A stretch of DNA of 64,000 nt from assembly GCF_003046625.1 (NCBI RefSeq), contig NZ_QAAD01000002.1:1-64000 (forward strand), in the 5' to 3' direction. The stretch's first letter is position 1. Each line of letters begins with the position of its first letter. The DNA is from Mangrovibacterium marinum (GTDB taxonomy: Bacteria; Bacteroidota; Bacteroidia; Bacteroidales; Prolixibacteraceae). This document shows, in pieces, positions 15,702-23,674 of the stretch. The translations under genes were made by a program, and so were the position numbers. The notes under the pieces were generated by a model. That model was not told the DNA's origin, searched no databases, and was given only the letters and a program-made list of their open reading frames with translations.

Positions 15702-17129
15702 GTGGATTTACAGATAAAAGAAGAAGTTATTGGCTTATACGAAAATCATTTTGGCGAAGAAATGACCGCCTTTGAATTATTGCCGGGCTCGGGCTCCTAT
15801 CGCGAATATTGCCGGATGAAAAGTAAAAACCATCAGGCTATTGGCGCCTACAATGCCGATGTGAAGGAAAATCGCGCCTTCATCAGCTTTAGCCATCACT
15901 TTTTTACCCAGGGGATGCCGGTTCCGGAAATTTATGCTGTCAATGCCGACGAGACCTGCTACTTACAGGAAGATCTGGGCGATTTAACCCTCTTCGATTA
16001 TCTGAGTAAGACGCGTGAGCGCGAAGGTTTTTCGCCGAAGATTGTGCAGGTCTACAAGCGTGTTTTGCAAGAACTCCCCCGGCTGCAAATTTTTGCTGGC
16101 CAGGGCATTGACTACAGCGCCTGTTACCCGCGTGCTGCCTTCGATGAGCAATCGATGATGTGGGACTTAAATTATTTCAAATATTACTTTCTGAAGCTGG
16201 CCAAAATTCCCTTCGACGAACAACTGCTGGAAGACGATTTCAAGACTTTCACCCAATACTTGTTGCAAGCTGAGAACAATTACTTTTTGTACCGCGATTT
16301 CCAGTCGCGCAACATTATGCTTCGCGACAACAAAGTTGCTTTCATCGATTATCAGGGCGGACGTAAAGGGCCGCTGCAGTACGATCTGGCATCGCTGCTT
16401 TACGATGCCAAGGCGGATATCCCACAGGATATTCGCAACCAGCTGCTGGACTTCTACCTGGATGAACTGGAGAAATACCAGGCCGTGGATCGCGATCGTT
16501 TCAAGGCTTTTTACTCGGCCTATGTGCTGATTCGCATTATGCAGGCCATGGGCGCTTATGGTTTCCGTGGTTTTTACGAGAAAAAAGAACATTTCCTGAA
16601 GAGCATTCCTTTTGCGCTGGACAACTTGGACTATCTGTTGGCCAATCACAGCATTCCGGTTCCGCTCAAGGAGCTTTTCAAGGTTTTAAAGGCTGTTTCA
16701 GAATCGGATTACCTGCGCGAAATCGGGCAGCAGAAACAAGAGCTCACCGTTCGTGTGTGCAGTTTCTCGTACAAAAAGGGACTGCCCGAGGACCCGTCAG
16801 GAAACGGGGGCGGCTATGTGTTCGATTGCCGGGCCATTCACAATCCGGGTCGTTACGACGAATATAAGCAGCTGACCGGCAGAGACCAGGAGGTAATCGA
16901 CTTTTTGGAAAGCCGCTCGGAGATTGCCGATTTCCTGAAGCATGTTTACGCTTTGGTCGATCAGTCGGTGGGAGTTTACCAAAAACGTGGTTTCACCAAT
17001 CTTTCCGTCAGCTTTGGCTGTACCGGCGGCCAACATCGCTCGGTGTATGCAGCTGAACAAATGGCCAGGCATTTGGAGAACAATTTCAAGCTGAAGGTTG
17101 TTTTAACTCACCGGGAACAGGATTTTTAA
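15702..17129 (+). CDS. Phosphotransferase fused to a RapZ C-terminal domain
   Basis: 475-aa two-domain protein. The first 330 residues form an aminoglycoside-phosphotransferase-like fold: a GSGSYREYCRM nucleotide loop, the catalytic-loop motif YRDFQSRNIML and the metal-binding IDYQGG. The rest matches the RapZ C-terminal domain, with VRVCSFSYKKGLP, GGYVFDCRAIHNPGRY and SFGCTGGQHRSVY. In proteobacteria RapZ senses aminosugar metabolites and guides RNase E; here the P-loop half of RapZ is replaced by a kinase-like domain. Natural substrate unknown; a cell-wall sugar kinase is one possibility. GTG start at 15702 is inferred from the promoter position and is uncertain. Confidence 0.82.
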   Translation: MDLQIKEEVIGLYENHFGEEMTAFELLPGSGSYREYCRMKSKNHQAIGAYNADVKENRAFISFSHHFFTQGMPVPEIYAVNADETCYLQEDLGDLTLFDYLSKTREREGFSPKIVQVYKRVLQELPRLQIFAGQGIDYSACYPRAAFDEQSMMWDLNYFKYYFLKLAKIPFDEQLLEDDFKTFTQYLLQAENNYFLYRDFQSRNIMLRDNKVAFIDYQGGRKGPLQYDLASLLYDAKADIPQDIRNQLLDFYLDELEKYQAVDRDRFKAFYSAYVLIRIMQAMGAYGFRGFYEKKEHFLKSIPFALDNLDYLLANHSIPVPLKELFKVLKAVSESDYLREIGQQKQELTVRVCSFSYKKGLPEDPSGNGGGYVFDCRAIHNPGRYDEYKQLTGRDQEVIDFLESRSEIADFLKHVYALVDQSVGVYQKRGFTNLSVSFGCTGGQHRSVYAAEQMARHLENNFKLKVVLTHREQDF

Positions 17130-17176
17130 GTTCGCTGGTTCCCGCCGATCATTAAAGAGAAAGAGGAATAGCAAGA

Positions 17177-17311
17177 ATGGGAAAGACAGCATGTAAGAAA
17201 GACGACTACAAAGAACCGGAAAACCCGAAATACAGATGTAAAAAGTGCGGAAGCAAGGCCAAAAAAGAAGACAAACTCTGCAAACCGAAAAAAATAAAAG
17301 ACGAAGACTAG
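17177..17311 (+). CDS. 44-aa zinc-ribbon-like small protein
   Basis: A short gene with a purine-rich stretch (AAAGAGAAAGAGGAA) ahead of its ATG. The protein starts MGKTACKKDDYKEPEN and continues YRCKKCGSKAKKEDKLCKPK. The CxxC and the two flanking cysteines could bind one zinc ion; the rest is highly charged. It lies 47 bp after the RapZ-fusion gene, and its stop codon TAG shares a base with a GTG that could start the receptor gene. I recall similar tiny CxxC proteins in Bacteroidota but know no function. Confidence 0.6.
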   Translation: MGKTACKKDDYKEPENPKYRCKKCGSKAKKEDKLCKPKKIKDED

Positions 17312-19371
17312 TGCCAACCGGCCTTCTGGGGGCAGCCATGCTTGTTATGACTGCCTGGGGACCGCTTCCGGCCCAAACAAATGGCCGGCAAGCAAACAAG
17401 GCACCTGCCGACAGTATTCAACTTACCGAAATCAGGGTGCAGGCCTTCCACTATGGACAACGGTTAACTGAAACGCCCGGAGCCATCAGCCTGATTGGCA
17501 ACGAAGAGATTTCGGCTGTTCCTTCGCAACAAATCGACCATGTACTCAATCAGCTGCCCGGCGTCGATATGCAAAGTGGCAGCCTGAATACCAACCGACT
17601 GAGCATTCGCGGTGTTGGCAGCCGATCGCCCTACGCCTCCAACAAGGTACGGGCCTATTTCGAATCGATCCCCCTGACCAACGGGAGTGGCGAAACCACG
17701 CTGGAAGATCTGGATCTTTCGCTGATTGGATTGGTTGAAGTTGTAAAAGGCCCCAGCTCGGGCTATTACGGCTCGGGACTGGGAGGCACCATCCTCATCC
17801 GGACGGATGACCGGCAAAACAGCGGATTTTATACCGAAGGAAGCCTGGCAAGCTATAACCGCCAAAACTACCGGGCTGGCATCCGCCTGAAGGAAACGTC
17901 CTGGAGCCACGCCTTCTTTATTGATCGGTTACAAGCGGATGGCTATCGGGAGAATAATGAGACCGAGCGAAGTAATTTCAGCTATCTTGGAACGTTTCGT
18001 AACGAAGATCATCGCTTTAAGCTCATCTTGTTGCAAACCGATCTGAAAGCCTTCATCCCCAGTTCGCTCGACTGGGATACCTTTCACGATAATCCGAGAG
18101 CTGCTGCTGCAAACTGGGCTGCGATAAAAGGTTATGAAGATTATCAAAAGCAACTCGCCGGCCTGTCGGTGCAGTCGAACTGGCATCATGGCCTAAACAG
18201 TACGATCAGCCTTTTTGGCCAGCGAAAGGCTCAGGAAGAGCAGCGTCCGTTCAACTTTCTCGAAGAAGACAACCACTACCAGGGCTTTCGCGCAATTATC
18301 GAAAAAGAGTATCCACTAAACGCCGTCCTGTTGACCACCAGTTTGGGCAACGAAAGCTTTTGGGAAAACTACAACTGGCACACATTCGAGGCTACTGACC
18401 ATCGCAGGATCCTGAGCGACAACAAGGAGAAGCGCAGCTATGCCAACTTCTTTGCGCAAATCCTGCTCAAAACCGAAACGCTCCGACTATCGGGAGGCAT
18501 CAACCTGAATACAACCAACTATCGCTATGGCGACCAACAAACTAACGACGGCGACCAATCGGCCAGCCATCGTTTCAATCCGGTGGTCTCCCCTCGCCTT
18601 GCTGCAAGCTATTCCGTATCGCCTGCTGTCGCGTTTTATGCAACAATGAGTCATGGCTTTTCGCCTCCCAGCCTGGAGGAAACGCTGCTTCCCGACGGTG
18701 AACGAAACCCGGACATTCAACCCGAAACAGGATGGAACTACGAATTGGGCAGCCGGGGAACGATCGGCACTTCTCTTTATTACGATCTTTCGGTTTATTA
18801 CATGAAGATCGAAAACCTGCTGGTTGCCCGCCGGACTGCGGAAGATGCTTATATGGGAATAAATGCGGGAACAAGTGAGCACCCCGGAATTGAACTGCGA
18901 CTGAACTACCGATGGATCAATCAGCCAACAATAAGCAGCAAGTTTCAGTTTAGCGGAAGCTACAGTCCCTATCGCTTTAAAAACTTCGTAGATGATACAA
19001 ACGACTACAGTGGCAACGATTTAACCGGAAGTCCCAAAGAGCGATTCAGCGTGGCGCTGGATTCGAGCTGGCTGCAAAAGCTGCGGCTACTGATTCAGTA
19101 CCGGTATACAGGCGCGATCCCGTTACGCGACGATAACAGGATTTATGCCGATGCCTGGCAGGTGGTTCATGTAACCGCGAGCTACAAAAAAAGCTGGAAA
19201 CAGTTCGAGTTGAATTGCAGCGCATCGGCACTGAACCTACTGGATGAAAAGTATGCGTCGATGCTGCTAATCAATGCTTCTTCGTTTGGAGGACAACAGC
19301 CCCGGTACTATTACCCGGCTATGCCCCGCAGCTTTGCAGCCCGCATCAGCCTGAAGTATTTATTCCGTTAG
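17245..19371 (+). CDS. TonB-dependent outer-membrane receptor
   Basis: Imports a bound ligand (siderophore, cofactor or sugar; not predictable) across the outer membrane with TonB energy. The 708-aa protein has a hydrophobic signal segment (GLLGAAMLVMTAWGPLPAQ), a plug domain (IDHVLNQLPGVDMQSG, LSIRGVG, IGLVEVVKGPSSGYYGSGLGGTILIRT) and a beta barrel ending SLKYLFR. No SusD partner is nearby, which argues for a siderophore- or metal-type receptor. The start is ambiguous: GTG 17245 gives a basic n-region but overlaps the small zinc-ribbon gene by 67 nt; GTG 17311 overlaps its stop by one base. Confidence 0.88.
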   Translation: MRKQGQKRRQTLQTEKNKRRRLVPTGLLGAAMLVMTAWGPLPAQTNGRQANKAPADSIQLTEIRVQAFHYGQRLTETPGAISLIGNEEISAVPSQQIDHVLNQLPGVDMQSGSLNTNRLSIRGVGSRSPYASNKVRAYFESIPLTNGSGETTLEDLDLSLIGLVEVVKGPSSGYYGSGLGGTILIRTDDRQNSGFYTEGSLASYNRQNYRAGIRLKETSWSHAFFIDRLQADGYRENNETERSNFSYLGTFRNEDHRFKLILLQTDLKAFIPSSLDWDTFHDNPRAAAANWAAIKGYEDYQKQLAGLSVQSNWHHGLNSTISLFGQRKAQEEQRPFNFLEEDNHYQGFRAIIEKEYPLNAVLLTTSLGNESFWENYNWHTFEATDHRRILSDNKEKRSYANFFAQILLKTETLRLSGGINLNTTNYRYGDQQTNDGDQSASHRFNPVVSPRLAASYSVSPAVAFYATMSHGFSPPSLEETLLPDGERNPDIQPETGWNYELGSRGTIGTSLYYDLSVYYMKIENLLVARRTAEDAYMGINAGTSEHPGIELRLNYRWINQPTISSKFQFSGSYSPYRFKNFVDDTNDYSGNDLTGSPKERFSVALDSSWLQKLRLLIQYRYTGAIPLRDDNRIYADAWQVVHVTASYKKSWKQFELNCSASALNLLDEKYASMLLINASSFGGQQPRYYYPAMPRSFAARISLKYLFR

Positions 19372-19379
19372 TTGCGTTT

Positions 19380-19540
19380 TTTATCCGTTGCCCTCATCAA
19401 TTGCCCCTGTTCCTGGATGGGTTTATCCATTTTCAAGTTCACGATCCAGCTAATTTCCCCGGCTCGGCAGGCAGCATAAATGCGTGAAGCATTCCGCAAC
19501 GAAGGCCTGTTCGGTTTATCGTCCGTACCCCGATTTAACA
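19380..19540 (-). pseudogene. Possible gene remnant, about 50 codons
   Basis: A minus-strand frame without an ATG encodes RPSLRNASRIYAACRAGEIS then WIVNLKMDKPIQEQGQLMRA and ends at a TAA beside the receptor gene stop. It looks protein-like but I cannot name the family; it may be chance. Confidence 0.25.
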
Positions 19541-19578
19541 ATGATTAGCGGGACGTGCCGACATTGGGCAACGGACAT

Positions 19579-19609
19579 CAAAAAAGGGCAAGCCATTGGC
19601 TCACCCTTT
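19579..19609 (-). terminator. Intrinsic terminator of the TPR-protein gene
   Basis: Minus strand: AAAGGGTGAGCCAATGGCTTGCCCTTTTTT, a strong stem-loop followed by T residues, about 20 bp past the stop. Confidence 0.8.
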
Positions 19610-19631
19610 CATATATTCTCATGAAGATCGC

Positions 19632-20483
19632 TTACAATACTGTTTTACAAGCTTCAATCAATTTCTTCGCATTGGCGTTTCCGGCATCCAAAGCAACGGC
19701 TTTTTGCAGTACATCATAAGCCGCCTGGAACTCCACTTTAGAATCAGCTACAGCCTTTGTATAAGCCTCATCCGTTGTTTTGATGGTTCCGGCCTGAACT
19801 TGCTGGTTAGCACCATTCAGGATCTTCACACCTTTTTTATACAGCGAGTTCCCTTCGCCAACATAAACATTGGCCAGGGCACCTGTAATTTTATCGTTAC
19901 CCGGGAATTTTTCAGCTCCAGCTACCAATACCGCTTTATACTCGTCGTTCTTTTTCAACTTACGCAAAGCCATCGCTTGATAGAAGATCGCATTTTCGCT
20001 GTTGTAAGCACCGGCATCGGCAGCAGCGAAGAAGGTTGCAGCCGCAGCATATTTTTTCGCTTTGTAGGCAACAATCCCTGCATTGTAGTTCAAAGCAGGA
20101 GCTTTGTCGGCATCAGCAGCAGCAATTGCTTCTTTGTAAGCGGCAATCGCGTCATCGTCTTTATCCAATTTAGCCAGCGAGTTCGCTTTATATTCCAGTG
20201 CCGAAGCCTTGTTGGCATCTGCGGCAATCGCTTTATCGAAATATTTTACGGCAGCGTCGTATTTCTCAGCTTGCATGGCAGCAAAGCCAATATTAAAGTT
20301 GATGGCGTCGTCAACCTGTACCTCTCCCAGATTATTCATCGCTTTGTCGTACAATTCGAAAGCTTTGGCATAATCTTTTGCCGTCAATGCGTCGTTCCCT
20401 TGGTTAATCAATTCTGCTGCATCCTGCGCAAATACGGTGAAAGCCCCCAACAAGAATACAACTCCTAATAAAATACGTTTCAT
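19632..20483 (-). CDS. Periplasmic tetratricopeptide-repeat protein
   Basis: 283 aa with a signal peptide (MKRILLGVVFLLGAFTVFAQ) and successive TPR-like helices (AKDYAKAFELYDKAMN, AEKYDAAVKYFDKAIAAD, DKDDDAIAAYKEAIAA, AKKYAAAATFFAAA). Such repeats act as a protein-protein scaffold in the envelope; no specific partner is visible. The ATG at 20483 is used, since the frame upstream starts only with TTG. A -33/-7 promoter lies at 20556-20584, and a hairpin terminator follows, so the gene is a single transcription unit. Confidence 0.85.
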   Translation of the reverse strand: MKRILLGVVFLLGAFTVFAQDAAELINQGNDALTAKDYAKAFELYDKAMNNLGEVQVDDAINFNIGFAAMQAEKYDAAVKYFDKAIAADANKASALEYKANSLAKLDKDDDAIAAYKEAIAAADADKAPALNYNAGIVAYKAKKYAAAATFFAAADAGAYNSENAIFYQAMALRKLKKNDEYKAVLVAGAEKFPGNDKITGALANVYVGEGNSLYKKGVKILNGANQQVQAGTIKTTDEAYTKAVADSKVEFQAAYDVLQKAVALDAGNANAKKLIEACKTVL

Positions 20484-20555
20484 AAACAATTCTTTTTTAG
20501 ATATTTTAGATTACTTATTCAATTAATGTTTTCTGATTTTTTTTCGCGTGATTCC

Positions 20556-20584
20556 CAAAAATAGCAATAATGATGAAAAATCAA
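20556..20584 (-). promoter_or_regulatory. Promoter of the TPR-protein gene
   Basis: Minus strand TTG (20584-20582), 18-base spacer, then TATTTTTG (20563-20556), which fits the Bacteroidota -33/-7 pattern about 73 bp before the start codon. The rest of 20585-20943 shows no gene. Confidence 0.65.
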
Positions 20585-20943
20585 GCTTAAAAAAGCTTAA
20601 GAGTGAGATTTAGATAAACAAAACAGAGCTCGCCAGCCAGTGAACAGGCGAAATGAATATCGGAAAGCAAGGCTGTATACGGTCAGCAACATCCGCTAAA
20701 AATGTGCATTTGGCACCCCTCATCATCTCCCTCCCATTGAACATGGCAAAGCTGCTCGGCCTTTACGTTCGCCAACATTCAGTGGAAAAGCCGAACTGTG
20801 GGCACAGCTCGATTATTTAACGATGTCGGCAAGTTACGGACTGCAATCTTTCATGCCGGGCGAGTTTACAGGAACGAATAGTCTGGTGGGACTGCCCCGC
20901 ACAGTGCAACAATTTGCTTGCGGGAGTTGAAGCTACAACAGGC

Positions 20944-21654
20944 TCATTGCTGTTCGATGGTGCCAAGCCCATCAACCGATTGGTTCACCTGCGGCGTACC
21001 GGAATAGCTTATTTTACCCATTCCTTCCAAGCGGGCATTCAGGTATTGGTTTACATGGATCGCAGCAAAGCCCACCCCCTCGATATGAATATCGGCTGTG
21101 TCGGTTTCAAATTCGGAAGCTTTCAAATACGACGCCCCCGACAAGCGAGCCGTAAGCTGCCGGCTCACGCCTTGCAGCTCGTAAACAACACCACCCTCCC
21201 CGCTCAGGTCGAGCTTACGGGCTTTCATCTTCATTTTAATATTGGCACCACCTTCAACGCTAACGGCCAAATCCTGCAAATCCAGATAACCGTCGGTTTT
21301 AATCGTTGCCCCGCCCTCAATGCGAATCTGGTTCAGATCGAGAAAGCGAAGGATCACTCTGGGACTATTCAAACTGAATTTATCGCGGGTTAAACGAAGC
21401 CATCCGGTGGAAGGATCACTTTTCACATCAACGGTTTCGAGCGTTTCTTTCAGCCCCCGAATCCGCAAACCGCTCTGCGGACCTTGTTCGAGCAGAATGT
21501 TGAAATTTCCCTTTACGTATAACTTATCGAAGGTTCCAGGGGCGAAAATCTTTTCTTCTTCATCCTCAACACGAGCGTAGTTGCAGGACGATAAAGAGAT
21601 TCCCAACATCAGAATCCAGCATATTGAAATAAACAGGCGCATATTAATTTTCAT
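20944..21654 (-). CDS. DUF2807 (GIN-domain) lipoprotein
   Basis: 236 aa with a lipoprotein signal ending LSSC (cysteine about residue 24), so it is probably anchored in the outer membrane or periplasm. The rest is a repetitive beta-helix: FDKLYVKGNFNILLEQG, LNQIRIEGGATIKTDG, LAVSVEGGANIKM, LDLSGEGGVVYEL, IHIEGVGFAAIHV. This is the DUF2807 fold common in Bacteroidota and often described as an autotransporter-adhesin-like head; function unknown. It stands alone between two unlinked genes. Confidence 0.85.
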   Translation of the reverse strand: MKINMRLFISICWILMLGISLSSCNYARVEDEEEKIFAPGTFDKLYVKGNFNILLEQGPQSGLRIRGLKETLETVDVKSDPSTGWLRLTRDKFSLNSPRVILRFLDLNQIRIEGGATIKTDGYLDLQDLAVSVEGGANIKMKMKARKLDLSGEGGVVYELQGVSRQLTARLSGASYLKASEFETDTADIHIEGVGFAAIHVNQYLNARLEGMGKISYSGTPQVNQSVDGLGTIEQQ

Positions 21655-21770
21655 GACGGCTTAAAGCTAGTTCGAAAAAACTCCTCCTCCGCGTCCCAAT
21701 CGACTAAGAACGGATTAAAACAGGTAAGCTGCGCCAGAGGGCCGTATGTTGACCGAAAGCCGAAGCTGCC

Positions 21771-22340
21771 CTAGCGCAGGTAATCGCGGATCAGAATTTT
21801 AAAATAAACCAGCAGATAAACAATGCTAAGCAGAATGATACCGTAAATCAGCCAGTCGACCGTTTGCACCGCGGGCGGAAAACCGGTTGTCATGTAGCGG
21901 GTAACAAGCATAAAAATAAGCAGCAAAAACTGGAACAACACCATCTGATGCTTTTTGCGCTGAACGGCGAAAAACGCCACGGCAGCCCACAAAACAGCAA
22001 TACCGCCATACACCAGCGCCAGCGACGGATAGCCATCAGCAAAACTTAGCGCACCGGTAATGAATGGAATTAACGCAACAAAATAAAACAGGCGCTGAAT
22101 ACTTTTAATCAAGTTCCGGGCCTTCGCGGCATCGGTAAAACGCGGGAAAATCCCTCCCCGGGAAGATGCCCCGGCAGCTTTCCCTTCCTCCGGGCTGAGA
22201 CCTCGATCGTGGGCAAGCTCGCGCGCAACCTCCAGTGCAAGATCCTGATAGCCTTCGGGATGTTTCAGGATATGTAACAACTCCTGGTCGGTATACTTTT
22301 GGTAACGTTCAATTAATTCAGCCTTTTCGGGAAACTCCAT
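21771..22340 (-). CDS. Hypothetical membrane protein with four predicted helices
   Basis: 189 aa. The first 70 residues are soluble and helical (ELIERYQKYTDQELLHILKH, LALEVARELAHDRGLSPEE), a pattern I have seen in small Bacteroidota proteins preceding a membrane part. Four hydrophobic stretches follow (FYFVALIPFITGALSF, ALVYGGIAVLWAAVAFFAV, FQFLLLIFMLVT, WLIYGIILLSIVYLLVYF). I know no function. It is divergent from yqhD, sharing a 107-bp intergenic region. Confidence 0.7.
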   Translation of the reverse strand: MEFPEKAELIERYQKYTDQELLHILKHPEGYQDLALEVARELAHDRGLSPEEGKAAGASSRGGIFPRFTDAAKARNLIKSIQRLFYFVALIPFITGALSFADGYPSLALVYGGIAVLWAAVAFFAVQRKKHQMVLFQFLLLIFMLVTRYMTTGFPPAVQTVDWLIYGIILLSIVYLLVYFKILIRDYLR

Positions 22341-22406
22341 GGTACGTATTTTCGGGTAAAAGTAAAGCTTTAAAACTTATTAACGGGAACAATGCCGCTG
22401 ATTTTA

Positions 22407-22414
22407 TACCTTTG
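22407..22414 (+). promoter_or_regulatory. -7 box of the yqhD-like gene
   Basis: TACCTTTG matches TAnnTTTG and lies 33 bp before the ATG; no clear -33 TTG is present. Confidence 0.45.
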
Positions 22415-22447
22415 AAGATAGCCATAAAAAGTATAAAATTTAAAACG

Positions 22448-23602
22448 ATGAACAATTTTACATTTCAAAACCCGGTAAAGGTTTTGTTCGGCAAAGGACA
22501 AATCGCTCAAATTCGGGAACAACTTCCGGCGAACAGTAAAATCTTGCTGACCTACGGCGGAGGAAGTATTTTTAAAAACGGTGTTTACCAACAGGTTAAA
22601 GAAGCCACAAACGGTTTTAACATTTTGGAGTTCGGCGGCATTGAGGCAAATCCAAAATTCGAAACACTGATGAAAGCCGTGGCGATCTGCAAAGATGAGC
22701 AAATTGATTATCTGCTGGCAGTGGGCGGCGGCTCGGTGCTGGATGGCACCAAATTTATCGCCGCTGCGGTTTGTTTTGAAGGTGCCGACCCCTGGGACAT
22801 TCTGGCCAAACAAGCTGAAGTGAAAGCCGCCTTGCCCATCGGTGCAGTGCTTACGCTACCCGCAACCGGCTCGGAAATGAATGGCAACTCGGTTGTCTCG
22901 CGTATCGAAACCCAGGAAAAGCTGGCATTCGGTTCGCCGATGGTGATGCCTCAGTTTTCTGTGCTCGATCCGGAAGTGATCTTTTCGCTTCCCGACCGTC
23001 AGGTTGCCAATGGTGTTGTTGATGCTTTCGTCCACGTGATGGAACAATACCTAACCTACCCGGTGAATGCCCCTTTGCAGGATCGCATGGCCGAAGGTAT
23101 TCTGCACACATTAATCGAAGAAGGCCCCAAAGTACTAGCCAACCGCAACGATTACGATGCAGCTGCCAACTTTATGTGGAGCGCTACCATGGCACTAAAC
23201 GGACTAATTGCTGTTGGTGTTCCGCAGGATTGGGCCACCCACCTGATTGGCCACGAACTGACGGCTTACCATGGCATTGACCACGCCCGCACGCTGGCTA
23301 TTGTTCTGCCGGGAATGATGGATTTAAAACGCGAAAATAAAGAAGCTAAACTGCTGCAGTACGGCGAGCGCATCTGGGGCATCAACCAGGGTACAACGAA
23401 TGAGCGAATTGACGCAGCCATTGCCAAAACCGTGGAATTTTTCGAATCAGTCGGCATCAAAACCAAACTTCCCGATTATGATGTGCCCTCTGAAACCATC
23501 GGTAAAATTGCGGAACGTTTCGAGCAACGAGGATACAAAGTTGGAGAACACGGCGACATTGGCCCAAAAGAAGTAAGTGAAATTCTGGAATCACGCTTGT
23601 AA
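22448..23602 (+). CDS. yqhD: Iron-containing, NADPH-dependent alcohol/aldehyde reductase (YqhD-like)
   Basis: Reduces aldehydes to alcohols in the cytoplasm. The 384-aa group III iron ADH starts MNNFTFQNPVKVLFGKGQI. It has the cofactor loop GGGSVLDGTKFIA (about residue 95), and the metal-ligand region DAFVHVMEQYLTYP followed by HLIGHELTAYHGIDHARTLAIVLP with the conserved histidines. Length and motifs match E. coli YqhD. The in-frame upstream extension (from 22235) overlaps the promoter and the divergent gene and is rejected. Monocistronic. Confidence 0.92.
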   Translation: MNNFTFQNPVKVLFGKGQIAQIREQLPANSKILLTYGGGSIFKNGVYQQVKEATNGFNILEFGGIEANPKFETLMKAVAICKDEQIDYLLAVGGGSVLDGTKFIAAAVCFEGADPWDILAKQAEVKAALPIGAVLTLPATGSEMNGNSVVSRIETQEKLAFGSPMVMPQFSVLDPEVIFSLPDRQVANGVVDAFVHVMEQYLTYPVNAPLQDRMAEGILHTLIEEGPKVLANRNDYDAAANFMWSATMALNGLIAVGVPQDWATHLIGHELTAYHGIDHARTLAIVLPGMMDLKRENKEAKLLQYGERIWGINQGTTNERIDAAIAKTVEFFESVGIKTKLPDYDVPSETIGKIAERFEQRGYKVGEHGDIGPKEVSEILESRL

Positions 23603-23674
23603 CCCAACTTCATATTTAATGAGCGGAGCGGGCGGTTCGGCATCACCCGCTCGTTAAATCCATTTGAGATCCCC

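Noticed and set aside
22235-22447. 71-residue N-terminal extension of the YqhD-like protein
   Set aside because: It overlaps the divergent membrane-protein gene and contains the -7 promoter box; family members start at MNNFTFQNP.
23626-23652. Hairpin GAGCGGG...CCCGCTC as a terminator between yqhD and recN
   Set aside because: The stem is good but no T-run follows on either strand, so I could not support an intrinsic terminator.
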